NCBI GenBank assembly: GCA_964446385.1
Contig: CAYUOH010000009.1
Location: forward strand, 1-64,000
Direction of reading: 5' to 3'
Source: CAYSRC01 sp964446385
GTDB taxonomy: Bacteria > Bacillota > Clostridia > Oscillospirales > Ruminococcaceae
Length of the DNA stretch: 64,000 nucleotides
Shown: in pieces, positions 42,739 through 51,368 of the stretch
Layout of the letters: every line of letters begins with the position of its first letter
Position numbering within the stretch: position 1 is the first letter of the stretch
Notes under the pieces: model-generated
The model's input: the letters and a program-made list of their open reading frames with translations, nothing else
What the model was told of the DNA's origin: nothing
Database searches by the model: none
Program-made: the position numbers and the translations under genes

Positions 42739-43333
42739 CTTCCACAACCGGTTCGCGCATGAATATCGACGGCATAGCGTTAACAGTGAATCCCTCAAAG
42801 GGATTGGTCTGCCAGTCGTACGGCGTACCCTTGGGGTATGCAAGCGCGGCAAGAAGATAGCTTATTACGTCAGCGTGGGTTATTATCGCGGTGGATTGTG
42901 TACCGTTTTTCATGCTTTCTATGACTATTCTAGCAAATGCCTTACTTATTCTGTCCAGAAAAGCCTGTGCCTCCTCAACGCCTGATACTTTGTACTGATT
43001 TGGATTTGCGATCCATTTTTTGTAATCCTCGTTGTCCCTAAGTTCATAAAGTGATTTACCCTCAAACGGGCCGAATGATAGCTCTGTAAGGTCGGGGATA
43101 ATTATTTGATCAATATCGGGATAGATAAGATAGGCGGTCTCGATTGTCCGCTTTAACGGTCCAGTATATACAGCATCGGCATAGGGATATATCTTGCCGC
43201 TTTTCTTCATATTTTCGAAATCGGCATAGGCATCTTCATTCAGAGAAATATCGATACCCGACCCACAGTAAAAGCCCAACTTGTTGGCGTCCGTGGAGCC
43301 GTGACGGATTAAATGAAAATTATAACTTTTCAT
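42722..43333 (-). CDS. Histidine phosphatase superfamily protein
   Basis: A 203-aa phosphatase of the phosphoglycerate mutase/CobC fold. The catalytic motif is LIRHGSTDAN with the phospho-accepting His, the downstream Arg and acid residues are in KRTIETAYL and ELSFGPFEGKS, and the second His is in IITHADV. The ELSFGPFEG pattern is shared by alpha-ribazole phosphatases and broad phosphatases; without cobalamin genes alongside I leave the substrate open. AGGAAT precedes the start. It is convergent with birA, sharing 17 bases, and divergent from the XRE gene. Confidence 0.85.
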   Translation of the reverse strand: MKSYNFHLIRHGSTDANKLGFYCGSGIDISLNEDAYADFENMKKSGKIYPYADAVYTGPLKRTIETAYLIYPDIDQIIIPDLTELSFGPFEGKSLYELRDNEDYKKWIANPNQYKVSGVEEAQAFLDRISKAFARIVIESMKNGTQSTAIITHADVISYLLAALAYPKGTPYDWQTNPFEGFTVNAMPSIFMREPVVEVISRI

Positions 43334-43368
43334 AATATTTCGATTCCTTTTTTGGTTGATATTATAGC

Positions 43369-43397
43369 TTTACAAATAGTAATCGTTGCTTTATAAT
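43369..43397 (+). promoter_or_regulatory. Promoter of the XRE regulator gene
   Basis: TTTACA (43369-43374), a 17-base spacer and TATAAT (43392-43397). Confidence 0.65.
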
Positions 43398-43453
43398 TCG
43401 TAATACACTGAGTAAAATTCCTTATAATTTTAGATGTAAAGGAGAAAAGCTTT

Positions 43454-44140
43454 ATGCCCGGTGCGGACTTCAGCCGTGTACTGACATTATTGCGTAAAGA
43501 ACGCGGTATAACTCAAAAAGAAGCTGCCATCAGTCTCGGCGTTTCCCAGGCACTGCTTTCTCATTACGAGAAGGGTATCCGCGAGAGTGGTCTGGACTTT
43601 GTTATCAAAGCGGCCGACTATTACGGTGTGTCCTGTGACTATCTACTCGGGCGTACGGCCGATCGAAAGGGAAGTACCATTTCGGTATCCGATCTTGAGG
43701 TGGATGAGACCTCCGACAAGGTGCTACGCGGTTCGGTTCTTCCGGTACTCAACAAGCGACTGCTTACCAGCAGCATAAGCATTTTGTACGACCTCCTGCT
43801 TAATAACGCAGGCAAGGAAATTGTAAATGAGGTTTCTGGATATCTGATGGCCGCATTTTACAAAATGTTTCGCCGTGTTTACTCCGCAAATCCCCAAAAT
43901 TCCCACAGTATGTTCTCTATACCCGAAAGCGTCTTCAACGGATACACAAATGCGTACTCTGAAAAGAGCGAAGCCAATATCTGCGCCATGCTTGACGGAA
44001 GCAAGGCTATGGGTATTTCACCGGAGGAAGGTGTGGTCGATATGGTACTAACTACTGAGGCTCTTCAAAAAGAATACCCCCAACAGTCAGCTGCTTTGCT
44101 TAATCTTATCCAGCAGGCTGAGAAAAATATACTAAAATAA
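43454..44140 (+). CDS. XRE-family transcriptional regulator with helical C-terminal domain
   Basis: A 228-aa regulator with an N-terminal helix-turn-helix (about 8-65; LRKERGITQKEAAISLG, recognition helix SQALLSHYEKG) and the typical YYGVSCDYLLGRTAD linker. The remaining 150 residues are helical and do not match a ligand domain known to me. It is a single-gene unit with its own promoter and terminator, and unlike the repressor at 12.7 kb it sits among core genes, so it is probably a chromosomal regulator. Targets unknown. Confidence 0.85.
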   Translation: MPGADFSRVLTLLRKERGITQKEAAISLGVSQALLSHYEKGIRESGLDFVIKAADYYGVSCDYLLGRTADRKGSTISVSDLEVDETSDKVLRGSVLPVLNKRLLTSSISILYDLLLNNAGKEIVNEVSGYLMAAFYKMFRRVYSANPQNSHSMFSIPESVFNGYTNAYSEKSEANICAMLDGSKAMGISPEEGVVDMVLTTEALQKEYPQQSAALLNLIQQAEKNILK

Positions 44141-44160
44141 TATTATTGTTTTTTATTTAA

Positions 44161-44184
44161 AAGCGGAGGAGTAATCCTCCGCTT
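44161..44184. terminator. Bidirectional terminator between the XRE gene and secA
   Basis: AAGCGGAGGA, loop GTAA, TCCTCCGCTT, with T-rich sequence on both sides; serves two convergent genes. Confidence 0.85.
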
Positions 44185-44187
44185 ATT

Positions 44188-46908
44188 TTATTTGCTTTCA
44201 TTGCGGCCGTGGCAGTTCTTGTATTTCTTTCCGCTGCCGCAGGGACAAAGGTCGTTGCGACCGATTTTCTTTTTTTTGGCCGGCATTCCTTCTGCGGGCG
44301 CACCGTTGTCGTTTGCGCGTTCCTCCGAAGCTGTGGGACGTTGAACGATTTCGGCGGTAAGGATCATATGAGCAGTGTCCTCTCTAATGGCGGCCACCAT
44401 CTTTTCAAACATAGAGAAACCTTCCTTGCGGTATTCTTCCACGGGGTTATGCTGGGCGTAGCTGCGGAGACCGATTGTCTTTCGCAGCTGGTCCATATCG
44501 TCTATGTGATCCATCCATTTGCTGTCCACACAACGCAAAAGCACAAGGCGCTCCAGCACACGCATTGTGTCGGATCCGATGCGTTTCTCCTTTTCGGCAA
44601 GCTTGTTGTGGGCAATGTTTGTGAGAATGTTCACAACATCTTCGGAGGTCATTCCCTCAAACTGCGGTTCAGTGAACTTGAGATCCTTGTCGCCGGTAAG
44701 CCATCCGTAGTAGTAATCGTGGAGACCCTTGATGTTCCAATCTCGGTATTCATTGCTGCCATTCAGATAGGTGTAGGAATTGTTGGCAATGGACTCATCA
44801 ACCATTACTAGAATCTTGTCGCTGACGTTGTTTCCGTTGAGAACAAGGTCGCGCTCGGCGTAGATGGTGTTGCGCTGGGTGTTCATGACATCGTCAAAAT
44901 TCAGGGTGTTCTTGCGGATGCTGAAGTTGCGTCCCTCAATCTTCTTCTGGGAGGATTCGATTACGCCGGTAAGCATCTTGTTCTGGATTGGCATGTTTTC
45001 GTCCACCTGTAGAGTGTCCATAATCATGGTCAGCCTGTCACCGCCGAAAAGGCGCATAAGATCGTCGTCCAGAGATAAGAAAAAACGTGACTCGCCCGGG
45101 TCTCCCTGACGCCCAGCGCGCCCGCGTAGCTGGTTGTCGATACGTCGGCTTTCATGACGCTCGGTGCCGATTATAAACAGACCTCCGGCATCTTTTACGC
45201 GCAGGTAGTCCCTTTCAGTTTCGGGTTTGAACTTGTTGTAGAATTCTTGATAAACTTCGCGGAGATGTAGGATTTCTTCGTCCTCTGTAGTAAAGTATGC
45301 CGTAGCGCTGTTGATATCGTCGTCGGTGTATCCTGCCTTTGACATTTCATTCTTTGCAAGATAATCCGGGTTGCCTCCGAGAAGAATATCGGTACCGCGT
45401 CCGGCCATGTTTGTGGCGATAGTAACTGCTCCGTATTTGCCTGCCTGTGCAACTATCATAGCTTCGCGGGCATGCTGCTTGGCATTCAGAACCTCATGCT
45501 GGATGCCTGTGCGGCTCAGCATACGGCTCAGAACCTCGGATTTTTCAATACTGACGGTGCCGACCAGGACAGGCTGTCCCTTTTCATGGCATTCTTCTAT
45601 CTGCTCGATAACGGCGTTTAATTTGCCGTTCTGTGATTTGTAAATTACGTCGTCATGGTCCTCGCGGATCATGGGCTTGTTTGTGGGAATTTCGATAACG
45701 TCAAGGCCGTAGATTTCAAGGAATTCGTCTGCCTCGGTCATGGCAGTACCGGTCATACCTGCAAGTTTGGTGTACATCCTGAAATAGTTCTGGAAGGTGA
45801 TGGTGGCGAAGGTTTTGTTTTCCTGGGCCACGTGGACGTTTTCCTTAGCCTCGATGGCTTGGTGAAGACCGTCGTTGTAACGGCGCCCGATCATAAGACG
45901 TCCTGTGAATTCGTCGACAATGATTACCTCTCCGTTGTCAACAATGTAGTCTATGTCCCGCTTCATTATGCCGTGGGCTTTGATGGCCTGGTTGATATGG
46001 TGCGATAAGGACATGTTTTCGGAATCGGCGAGATTTACTACGTTGAAATAGCGTTGGGTCTTTTCAATACCGCTCTGGGTAAGGGTGCAGGTCTTGGCTT
46101 TCTCATCGATTATATAGTCGCCGCTCAAATCTTCAAGCTGGGTCTTGTCGTCGGTTTCCGTTACGTATGTGGGTTTCAGTGTTTTGGCGAACTGGTTGGC
46201 CTTCTTGTAAAGGTCGCTTGATTTTTCTCCGGGTCCGCTAATGATAAGGGGAGTTCGGGCTTCGTCGACAAGGATGCTGTCAACCTCATCAACAACGGCA
46301 AAATTGTGACCGCGCTGAACTTTCAAATCAGCTGACACGACCATGTTGTCACGCAAATAATCGAATCCGAATTCGTTGTTGGTACCGTATGTGATATCGC
46401 AGTTGTAGGCCACGCGACGCTCAGACTTGTCCATGCCGCTTACGATAAGGCCTACGGAGAGACCGAGGTAATTGTAAAGCTTGCCCATCCATTCGCTGTG
46501 AAAACGGGCAAGATAATCGTTTACTGTAACAAGGTGAACGCCCTTGCACTCAAGAGCGTTGAGGTATATGGGGAGAGTACTAACAAGTGTTTTGCCTTCA
46601 CCGGTGCGCATCTCGGCGATGTTTCCCTGATGAAGAACAATACCGCCCATAATCTGCACAGGAAAGTGCTTTATGGACAGAACACGCCAAGCAGACTCGC
46701 GGCATACGGCGTAGGCATCCGGCAGAATATCGTCGAGAGTCTCGCCGTTTGCGAGACGTTCTTTGAATTTCGGCGTCATAGCCTGAAGCTGCTCGTCAGA
46801 ATATGTGCTGTATATGCTTTCTAGTTCTAGAATGTGATTTACAACGGGCATGATTTTTTTTATGGTCTTGGAACTAACTGTTCCGAAAATCTTATCAATA
46901 AAACTCAT
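44188..46908 (-). CDS. secA: Preprotein translocase ATPase SecA
   Basis: Motor that drives unfolded secretory proteins through SecYEG. At 906 aa it has the complete plan: MRTGEGKTLV Walker A, VDEVDSILVDEARTPLIISG Walker B region, the preprotein-crosslinking domain, MTGTAMTEADEF, NMAGRGTDI, GRAGRQGDPGES, and the helical wing/scaffold. It ends in the zinc-binding SEC-C tail, NDLCPCGSGKKYKNCHG, which binds SecB-like partners or lipids. GAGG lies before the start. Single-gene unit on the minus strand. Confidence 0.97.
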   Translation of the reverse strand: MSFIDKIFGTVSSKTIKKIMPVVNHILELESIYSTYSDEQLQAMTPKFKERLANGETLDDILPDAYAVCRESAWRVLSIKHFPVQIMGGIVLHQGNIAEMRTGEGKTLVSTLPIYLNALECKGVHLVTVNDYLARFHSEWMGKLYNYLGLSVGLIVSGMDKSERRVAYNCDITYGTNNEFGFDYLRDNMVVSADLKVQRGHNFAVVDEVDSILVDEARTPLIISGPGEKSSDLYKKANQFAKTLKPTYVTETDDKTQLEDLSGDYIIDEKAKTCTLTQSGIEKTQRYFNVVNLADSENMSLSHHINQAIKAHGIMKRDIDYIVDNGEVIIVDEFTGRLMIGRRYNDGLHQAIEAKENVHVAQENKTFATITFQNYFRMYTKLAGMTGTAMTEADEFLEIYGLDVIEIPTNKPMIREDHDDVIYKSQNGKLNAVIEQIEECHEKGQPVLVGTVSIEKSEVLSRMLSRTGIQHEVLNAKQHAREAMIVAQAGKYGAVTIATNMAGRGTDILLGGNPDYLAKNEMSKAGYTDDDINSATAYFTTEDEEILHLREVYQEFYNKFKPETERDYLRVKDAGGLFIIGTERHESRRIDNQLRGRAGRQGDPGESRFFLSLDDDLMRLFGGDRLTMIMDTLQVDENMPIQNKMLTGVIESSQKKIEGRNFSIRKNTLNFDDVMNTQRNTIYAERDLVLNGNNVSDKILVMVDESIANNSYTYLNGSNEYRDWNIKGLHDYYYGWLTGDKDLKFTEPQFEGMTSEDVVNILTNIAHNKLAEKEKRIGSDTMRVLERLVLLRCVDSKWMDHIDDMDQLRKTIGLRSYAQHNPVEEYRKEGFSMFEKMVAAIREDTAHMILTAEIVQRPTASEERANDNGAPAEGMPAKKKKIGRNDLCPCGSGKKYKNCHGRNESK

Positions 46909-46974
46909 TATTTAACCTCAATAAAAAAAGTGAATATTTATACATTTAAAATGTCTTATGAAATTTCTTATGAA

Positions 46975-47003
46975 ATTCTATATCCTGCGGAGCTTTAAGT
47001 CAA
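46975..47003 (-). promoter_or_regulatory. Promoter of secA
   Basis: On the minus strand TTGACT (47003-46998), a 17-base spacer and TAGAAT (46980-46975). Confidence 0.6.
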
Positions 47004-47055
47004 CTTTTACAGTATATTACACCCCTTGTGTGATGTAATTCTGAATTTTGTACTA

Positions 47056-47083
47056 TTGAATTATAATAGAAATTTGTTATACT
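47056..47083 (+). promoter_or_regulatory. Promoter of the NifU-like/GGGtGRT cluster
   Basis: TTGAAT (47056-47061), a 16-base spacer and TATACT (47078-47083), 37 bases before the first gene. Confidence 0.6.
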
Positions 47084-47119
47084 TTAGTCGCACATGCAAA
47101 TATGGAAGGAGAACACAGG

Positions 47120-47821
47120 ATGACTTATTCAAGCGAAGTTGAAAAAATGTGTCCCGTTACTAAGGGACCCAATCACGGCCCGGCTCCTATTCCCGAAGAG
47201 GGCAAATGGATCTTGGCAAAAGAAGTTACCGATATTTCCGCTTATACACACGGTATTGGTTGGTGTGCACCCCAACAGGGCGCCTGCAAGCTTAGCCTTA
47301 ACGTAAAGAAAGGTATTATTGAAGAGGCTCTCGTAGAGACCATCGGTTGCTCCGGTATGACCCATTCCGCGGCTATGGCTGCTGAAATTCTTCCCGGAAA
47401 AACTATCCTCGAGGCCCTTAACTCGGACCTTGTCTGCGATGCTATCAACACAGCCATGCGTGAGCTGTTCCTTCAGATAGTCTACGGCCGCAGCCAGTCC
47501 GCTTTCTCCGACGACGGTCTTGTAATCGGCGCCGGCATGGAAGACCTGGGTAAAGGTCAGCGTAGCATGGTCGGTACAATGTACGGCACTAAGGCAAAGG
47601 GTGTCCGTTATCTTGAGATGACCGAAGGCTATTGCACCCAGATGGCTCTGGACGAGAACAACGAAGTTATCGGCTACGAGTTTGTATCTCTCGGCAAGAT
47701 GACCGACTTAATCAAGAACGGCATGGAGCCCAACGAGGCCTACGAGAAGTCAAAGGGTCATTACGGGAGATTTACACTAGAAGACGGTGTGGTCAAATAC
47801 ATTGATCCCCGCAAAATGTAA
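47120..47821 (+). CDS. NifU/IscU-like scaffold-type protein
   Basis: A 233-aa protein whose central part resembles the NifU N-terminal Fe-S scaffold: a Cys in GIGWCAPQQGACKLSLNV, a second in ETIGCSGMTHSAAMAAEIL (IscU-like GCxxxxxSAS segment), and a third in EGYCTQMALDENNEV. Three cysteines in this order would suit transient cluster assembly. The flanking N- and C-terminal parts are specific to this group. The ATG at 47120 is preferred because GGAG is 10 bases upstream; an earlier ATG overlaps that site. It is first in a three-gene cluster with the GGGtGRT and TSCPD genes. Physiological role unknown. Confidence 0.75.
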   Translation: MTYSSEVEKMCPVTKGPNHGPAPIPEEGKWILAKEVTDISAYTHGIGWCAPQQGACKLSLNVKKGIIEEALVETIGCSGMTHSAAMAAEILPGKTILEALNSDLVCDAINTAMRELFLQIVYGRSQSAFSDDGLVIGAGMEDLGKGQRSMVGTMYGTKAKGVRYLEMTEGYCTQMALDENNEVIGYEFVSLGKMTDLIKNGMEPNEAYEKSKGHYGRFTLEDGVVKYIDPRKM

Positions 47822-47835
47822 GGAGGGCTATCATA

Positions 47836-48846
47836 ATGGCAAATTTTGAAGGTTATGAAAGACGCGAAAGCAAAATCCTCGGAGTACTTGCTCAATATGG
47901 TATTTCCTCAATTGACGAGTGCAAGGAAATTTGCGACGCTCATGGTATCGATCCATATACCATCGTACAGGAAACCCAGCCCATCTGCTTTGAGAATGCG
48001 AAGTGGGCTTACACTGTTGGATGTGCTATCGCCTACAAGGCAGCTGAGAAGACCGGCGACAAGTCCGCCGCCACAGCATCCGCATACATCGGCATCGGCC
48101 TGCAGAGCTTCTGCATCCCCGGTTCCGTCGCAGAGAACCGCAAGGTTGGTCTCGGCCATGGAAACCTCGGCAAGATGCTTCTTTCCGAAGACACAGGATG
48201 CTTCTGCTTCCTGGCCGGCCACGAGTCCTTCGCGGCTGCGGAAGGCGCAATCAAGATTGCACTTAACGCCAATAAGGTTCGCAAGAACCTCCTGCGCGTT
48301 ATCCTGAACGGTCTCGGAAAGGACGCCGCTTACATCATCTCACGTATCAACGGCTTCACATACGTAGAGACCGAGTTCGATCCCTACACCGAGGAAGTTA
48401 AGGAAGTTAAGACAATCGCTTTCTCCGATGGACGCCGTGCGGACGTTCGCTGCTACGGCGCGGACAACGTTCCTGAAGGCGTTGCCATCATGAGAAAAGA
48501 GAACGTCGGCGTATCTATCACCGGCAACTCCACCAACCCCACCCGCTTCCAGCATCCCGTTGCCGGCACCTACAAGAAATGGTGCGTTGAGAACGGCGTA
48601 AGTTATTTCTCCGTTGCTTCCGGCGGCGGCACAGGCCGTACACTCCATCCCGACAACATGGCTGCAGGTCCTTCCAGCTATGGTATGACCGATACAATGG
48701 GACGTATGCACAGCGACGCCCAGTTTGCAGGTTCTTCTTCCGTTCCTGCCCACGTTGAAATGATGGGTCTAATCGGTATGGGCAACAACCCCATGGTCGG
48801 CGCAACAGTAGCATGCGCCGTAGCTGTAGGCGAGTCCCTGAAATAA
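47836..48846 (+). CDS. GGGtGRT family protein, function unknown
   Basis: A 336-aa protein containing the family-naming motif in SVASGGGTGRTLHPDNMAAG. Other conserved-looking stretches are ETQPICFENAKWAYTVGCA, IPGSVAENRKVGLGHGN and GCFCFLAGHESFAAAEGA; several Cys and His residues could bind metal or cofactor. There is no signal peptide, and it is presumably cytoplasmic. It follows the NifU-like gene by 14 bases with AGGAGGG, which implies a joint function. I know of no assigned activity for the family. The Gly-rich loop may bind a nucleotide or phosphate group (inference). Confidence 0.8.
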   Translation: MANFEGYERRESKILGVLAQYGISSIDECKEICDAHGIDPYTIVQETQPICFENAKWAYTVGCAIAYKAAEKTGDKSAATASAYIGIGLQSFCIPGSVAENRKVGLGHGNLGKMLLSEDTGCFCFLAGHESFAAAEGAIKIALNANKVRKNLLRVILNGLGKDAAYIISRINGFTYVETEFDPYTEEVKEVKTIAFSDGRRADVRCYGADNVPEGVAIMRKENVGVSITGNSTNPTRFQHPVAGTYKKWCVENGVSYFSVASGGGTGRTLHPDNMAAGPSSYGMTDTMGRMHSDAQFAGSSSVPAHVEMMGLIGMGNNPMVGATVACAVAVGESLK

Positions 48847-48864
48847 GCAAAATTACTTTCATTT

Positions 48865-48895
48865 TCAGCAGGTCCGCTTTATACGGGCCTGCTGA
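48865..48895 (+). other. Strong hairpin between the GGGtGRT and TSCPD genes
   Basis: TCAGCAGGTCCG pairs with CGGGCCTGCTGA (one G:T pair) across a 7-base loop. Only TTT follows, so it may attenuate or protect mRNA ends, not fully terminate; the TSCPD ribosome site is 8 bases further on. Confidence 0.65.
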
Positions 48896-48915
48896 TTTCA
48901 AAAGGAGATATTTTC

Positions 48916-49170
48916 ATGGTATACACTAGAAGAAATGTCGGTGTTTGCTCACGCAGCACAACTGTTGAGCTTGAAGACGGAATAATTAAGGAAATCTCCG
49001 TCAAGGGCGGATGCAACGGCAACCTTATTGGAATATGTTCGCTCCTTAAAGGCATGAAAGCCGAGGATGCAATCGAGTGTATATCTGGCACTAAATGCGG
49101 AATGAAGAATACCTCCTGCCCTGATCAGATATCAATTGCCCTTCGCGAAGCTTTGGAACAAAAGGCATGA
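48916..49170 (+). CDS. TSCPD-domain protein
   Basis: An 84-aa protein with the TSCPD motif in GMKNTSCPDQIS, preceded by SVKGGCNGNLIGICSLLKGM and CISGTKCGM. The domain also occurs at the C-terminus of some ribonucleotide reductases; small stand-alone forms have unknown roles. Five or more cysteines suggest metal or Fe-S binding. It is third in the cluster with the NifU-like and GGGtGRT genes, separated by a hairpin but with its own AAAGGAG site. Confidence 0.85.
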   Translation: MVYTRRNVGVCSRSTTVELEDGIIKEISVKGGCNGNLIGICSLLKGMKAEDAIECISGTKCGMKNTSCPDQISIALREALEQKA

Positions 49171-49185
49171 CCCAGGGTAATATAA

Positions 49186-49382
49186 ATGACTGAAATGTTA
49201 AGAAAACTGACTTCTGAAGAATATGAATGATTTCCGCCGGAGACGGTGCGAGACACCGAAGCTGATTTTTTCAGCCGGTATATAGGCATTGGTCTTGTTT
49301 TCATTAGAATACTGGTTTTATACTTTTAGTGAAGACAAAGAAAATACTCAAGGAATCACCGACGACAAGATTGAACGCAAGT
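49186..49382 (+). pseudogene. Possible decayed small gene
   Basis: In the 49171-49496 gap an ATG opens 14 codons (MTEMLRKLTSEEYE) and ends in TGA. Protein-like sequence seems to continue past the stop (FPPETVRDTEADFFSRY) and, in another frame, to 49382 (FSEDKENTQGITDDKIERK). This would fit a small gene broken by a stop and a frameshift. No family recognised; it could be chance. Confidence 0.2.
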
Positions 49383-49415
49383 AGTTGCTTCTTTTTATCC
49401 GGGTGAGGGTCCATT

Positions 49416-49440
49416 AAGGGGGTCCGCGCCCTTTTCTTTT
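49416..49440 (+). terminator. Weak terminator of the GGGtGRT/TSCPD cluster
   Basis: AAGGG and CCCTT form a short GC-rich stem followed by TTCTTTT. Confidence 0.4.
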
Positions 49441-49441
49441 A

Positions 49442-49470
49442 TTGACACTATAGAACAAAAATTATAAAAT
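49442..49470 (+). promoter_or_regulatory. Promoter of dnaD-dnaI
   Basis: Consensus TTGACA (49442-49447), a 17-base spacer and TAAAAT (49465-49470), 26 bases before the GTG start. Confidence 0.7.
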
Positions 49471-49496
49471 TTTTTAGGAAAGGGGGAGGTGTTTCC

Positions 49497-50342
49497 GTGG
49501 TACAGATTGATTCGAAATTTGGCAATTCAACGCTACCTGCTCCGCTTTGCGAACGGTACTCTTCCGCCGACGGGCCGTCACTTCGCGTGGCGCTTTTTCT
49601 TGTAATTAACGGCGCTTCGGAGCCCGAAAAAATCTCCGAGAAACTAAATATACCTCTATACCTTGTGGAGGAAGCACTGCGCTTCTGGCGCGCATGCGGA
49701 CTGACTGCCGATAAAAAAAATGATGTAATGGTTGAAAGTTTTGCGCGCATTCTGAGGGACGAGGACATAGCGATTCTACTTCAGGAAACCCAAATATTCC
49801 TCGGGAGACCCATCGACGTGAAGGAAAGCCGCAGGTTGACCGACACAGTTGCTGAATACAATATTACTACTGACGTGCTGCTTCTGGCTCTTTCGTACAG
49901 TATGGGAAATCTTCCTGCAAATACCAATCTCATAAGTTATGCCTGCAGGACTGCTATAGATTGGAACTCAAACGGTGTATACGACATAGCCTCTGCGGAA
50001 CAATATGTACGAAACCTTGAAAAGATAGACGAATTCGCCTCGAAAGTATGTGACATGCTCGATATTCCGAAAGAAAAGCTTACACGTAAAAACCGCGAAA
50101 ATCTTGATATCTGGCTAAACGTGTACGGTTATGATGAAGAATTCGTAAAAGAAGCTTATATCCGTTTTGGCAAGAACAGCATCAATTACATTAATTCTGT
50201 TTTGACGTCCTGGTACAAAAACGGATACAGAACTATAAAAGACACACGCAAATCCACGTCGAACGTCAAAGCGTCCGGCCGTTCATCATCCAAACGCGAC
50301 GTGTCGCTGTTAAAGCAGGCCATCGAATCAGAAGAGGATTAG
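49497..50342 (+). CDS. dnaD: DnaD-domain replication initiation protein
   Basis: A primosome protein that helps load the replicative helicase at origins and stalled forks in Firmicutes. The 281-aa protein has an N-terminal winged-helix-like part (about 30-85; VALFLVINGASEPEKISEKLNI) and a DnaD/DnaB-type helical domain twice over: YNITTDVLLLALSYSMG and YGYDEEFVKEAYIRFGKNSINYINSVLTSWYKNGY, with the YxxxIxxxWxxxG-type signature in the latter. The start is GTG at 49497 after GGGAGG. It is followed 5 bases later by the DnaI/DnaC-type gene, the natural partner in helicase loading. Confidence 0.85.
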   Translation: MVQIDSKFGNSTLPAPLCERYSSADGPSLRVALFLVINGASEPEKISEKLNIPLYLVEEALRFWRACGLTADKKNDVMVESFARILRDEDIAILLQETQIFLGRPIDVKESRRLTDTVAEYNITTDVLLLALSYSMGNLPANTNLISYACRTAIDWNSNGVYDIASAEQYVRNLEKIDEFASKVCDMLDIPKEKLTRKNRENLDIWLNVYGYDEEFVKEAYIRFGKNSINYINSVLTSWYKNGYRTIKDTRKSTSNVKASGRSSSKRDVSLLKQAIESEED

Positions 50343-50347
50343 AATAT

Positions 50348-51316
50348 ATGTCATTCAGCAACGAAGCAAAACTGTACGCTTTGCATATTCTTGAAAACCG
50401 CAGAACTTACGATTATGAAGAAAACAGCCGGCGCAGAGAAACACTTGCAAAGGAAATCCCCGAGATTCCAGTTATAGATTCCTACATCGCTGAACTGGGA
50501 ATAGAGCTTCTTCGAAAATCCCTTGGCGACAATTCGGTGGAGTGCGATGCCCTTAGGGCAGAGATTGAAGACCTTACGAATCAGCGCCTGTTTATCATCA
50601 GCGAAAGCGGAAATGCGGACAAATATGCTAATTACCATTATTGTAGAAAATGCAGCGATTCCGGATACCTTGATGATGGTACATTCTGCGAGTGCGCAGT
50701 TTCTCTGATGAAGAAGTATTCCGTCGATGCTGTGAACAGGGAATCGCCACTGACTCTCTGCAGTTTCGACAACTTTGAACTTTATTATTATTCGACAGCA
50801 ACAAACCTTGAATACGGCAGTTCTCCCAGAAAGGCCATGGAGAAAAATCAGAAAAACTGCCGGAACTTCGCAATTAATTTTCCCGTTGTAAAGGATCTTC
50901 TGCTGATGGGGGATACCGGGCTCGGCAAAACCCATCTTGCGCTCAGTATAGCGAAAGAAGTTATCGATAAGGGTTACGCGGTAGTATATAGTTCCGCTCC
51001 CACGGTTCTTAGCAAAATTGAGAACGAACATTTCAATGGCAGTTCTACCAGCACTTTGGACAGTGTTAAAGAGGCAGAATTGCTGATCCTCGACGACCTG
51101 GGTGCCGAATTTATGACGCCCTTTATCCAAACCGTTATTTACGATATCTATAATACCCGGGTAAACTCCGGAAGACGCACTGTAATAACCACCAATTTCA
51201 CGAGTGTTGCCGAGCTTGAGGGTCGGTACGGAGAAAAAATATCCTCAAGGCTTCTCGGATGCAGCAGGGTTCTGGCGTTCTTCGGTGAAGACATTCGTCT
51301 GATGGGTAAAAAATAA
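50348..51316 (+). CDS. dnaI: DnaC/DnaI-type helicase loader ATPase
   Basis: AAA+ ATPase that delivers the replicative helicase. The N-terminal part (about 1-100) has a Cys cluster, YCRKCSDSGYLDDGTFCEC, likely a zinc site as in DnaI. The AAA+ domain shows Walker A MGDTGLGKTHLALSI, Walker B LLILDDLGAEF, sensor I TTNF and the Arg-finger segment EKISSRLLG. The 322-aa length suits DnaI, not E. coli DnaC. Operon with dnaD; a strong terminator follows. IstB-type transposition ATPases are similar, but the zinc region and dnaD neighbour favour DnaI. Confidence 0.88.
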   Translation: MSFSNEAKLYALHILENRRTYDYEENSRRRETLAKEIPEIPVIDSYIAELGIELLRKSLGDNSVECDALRAEIEDLTNQRLFIISESGNADKYANYHYCRKCSDSGYLDDGTFCECAVSLMKKYSVDAVNRESPLTLCSFDNFELYYYSTATNLEYGSSPRKAMEKNQKNCRNFAINFPVVKDLLLMGDTGLGKTHLALSIAKEVIDKGYAVVYSSAPTVLSKIENEHFNGSSTSTLDSVKEAELLILDDLGAEFMTPFIQTVIYDIYNTRVNSGRRTVITTNFTSVAELEGRYGEKISSRLLGCSRVLAFFGEDIRLMGKK

Positions 51317-51318
51317 AA

Positions 51319-51356
51319 AAGAGCGGTTTTCCGGTTATCTGGAAAACCGCTCTTTT
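51319..51356 (+). terminator. Terminator of dnaD-dnaI
   Basis: AAGAGCGGTTTTCC, an 8-base loop and GGAAAACCGCTCTTTT: a perfect 14-bp stem with a short T-run; on the minus strand it also precedes T-rich sequence and may stop thiT transcripts. Confidence 0.88.
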
Positions 51357-51368
51357 GGTTTGCATCGT

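Noticed and set aside
49186..49280. In-frame TGA as a selenocysteine codon in a small gene
   Set aside because: No clear selenocysteine insertion hairpin follows and no selenoprotein family is recognised; decay or chance is simpler.
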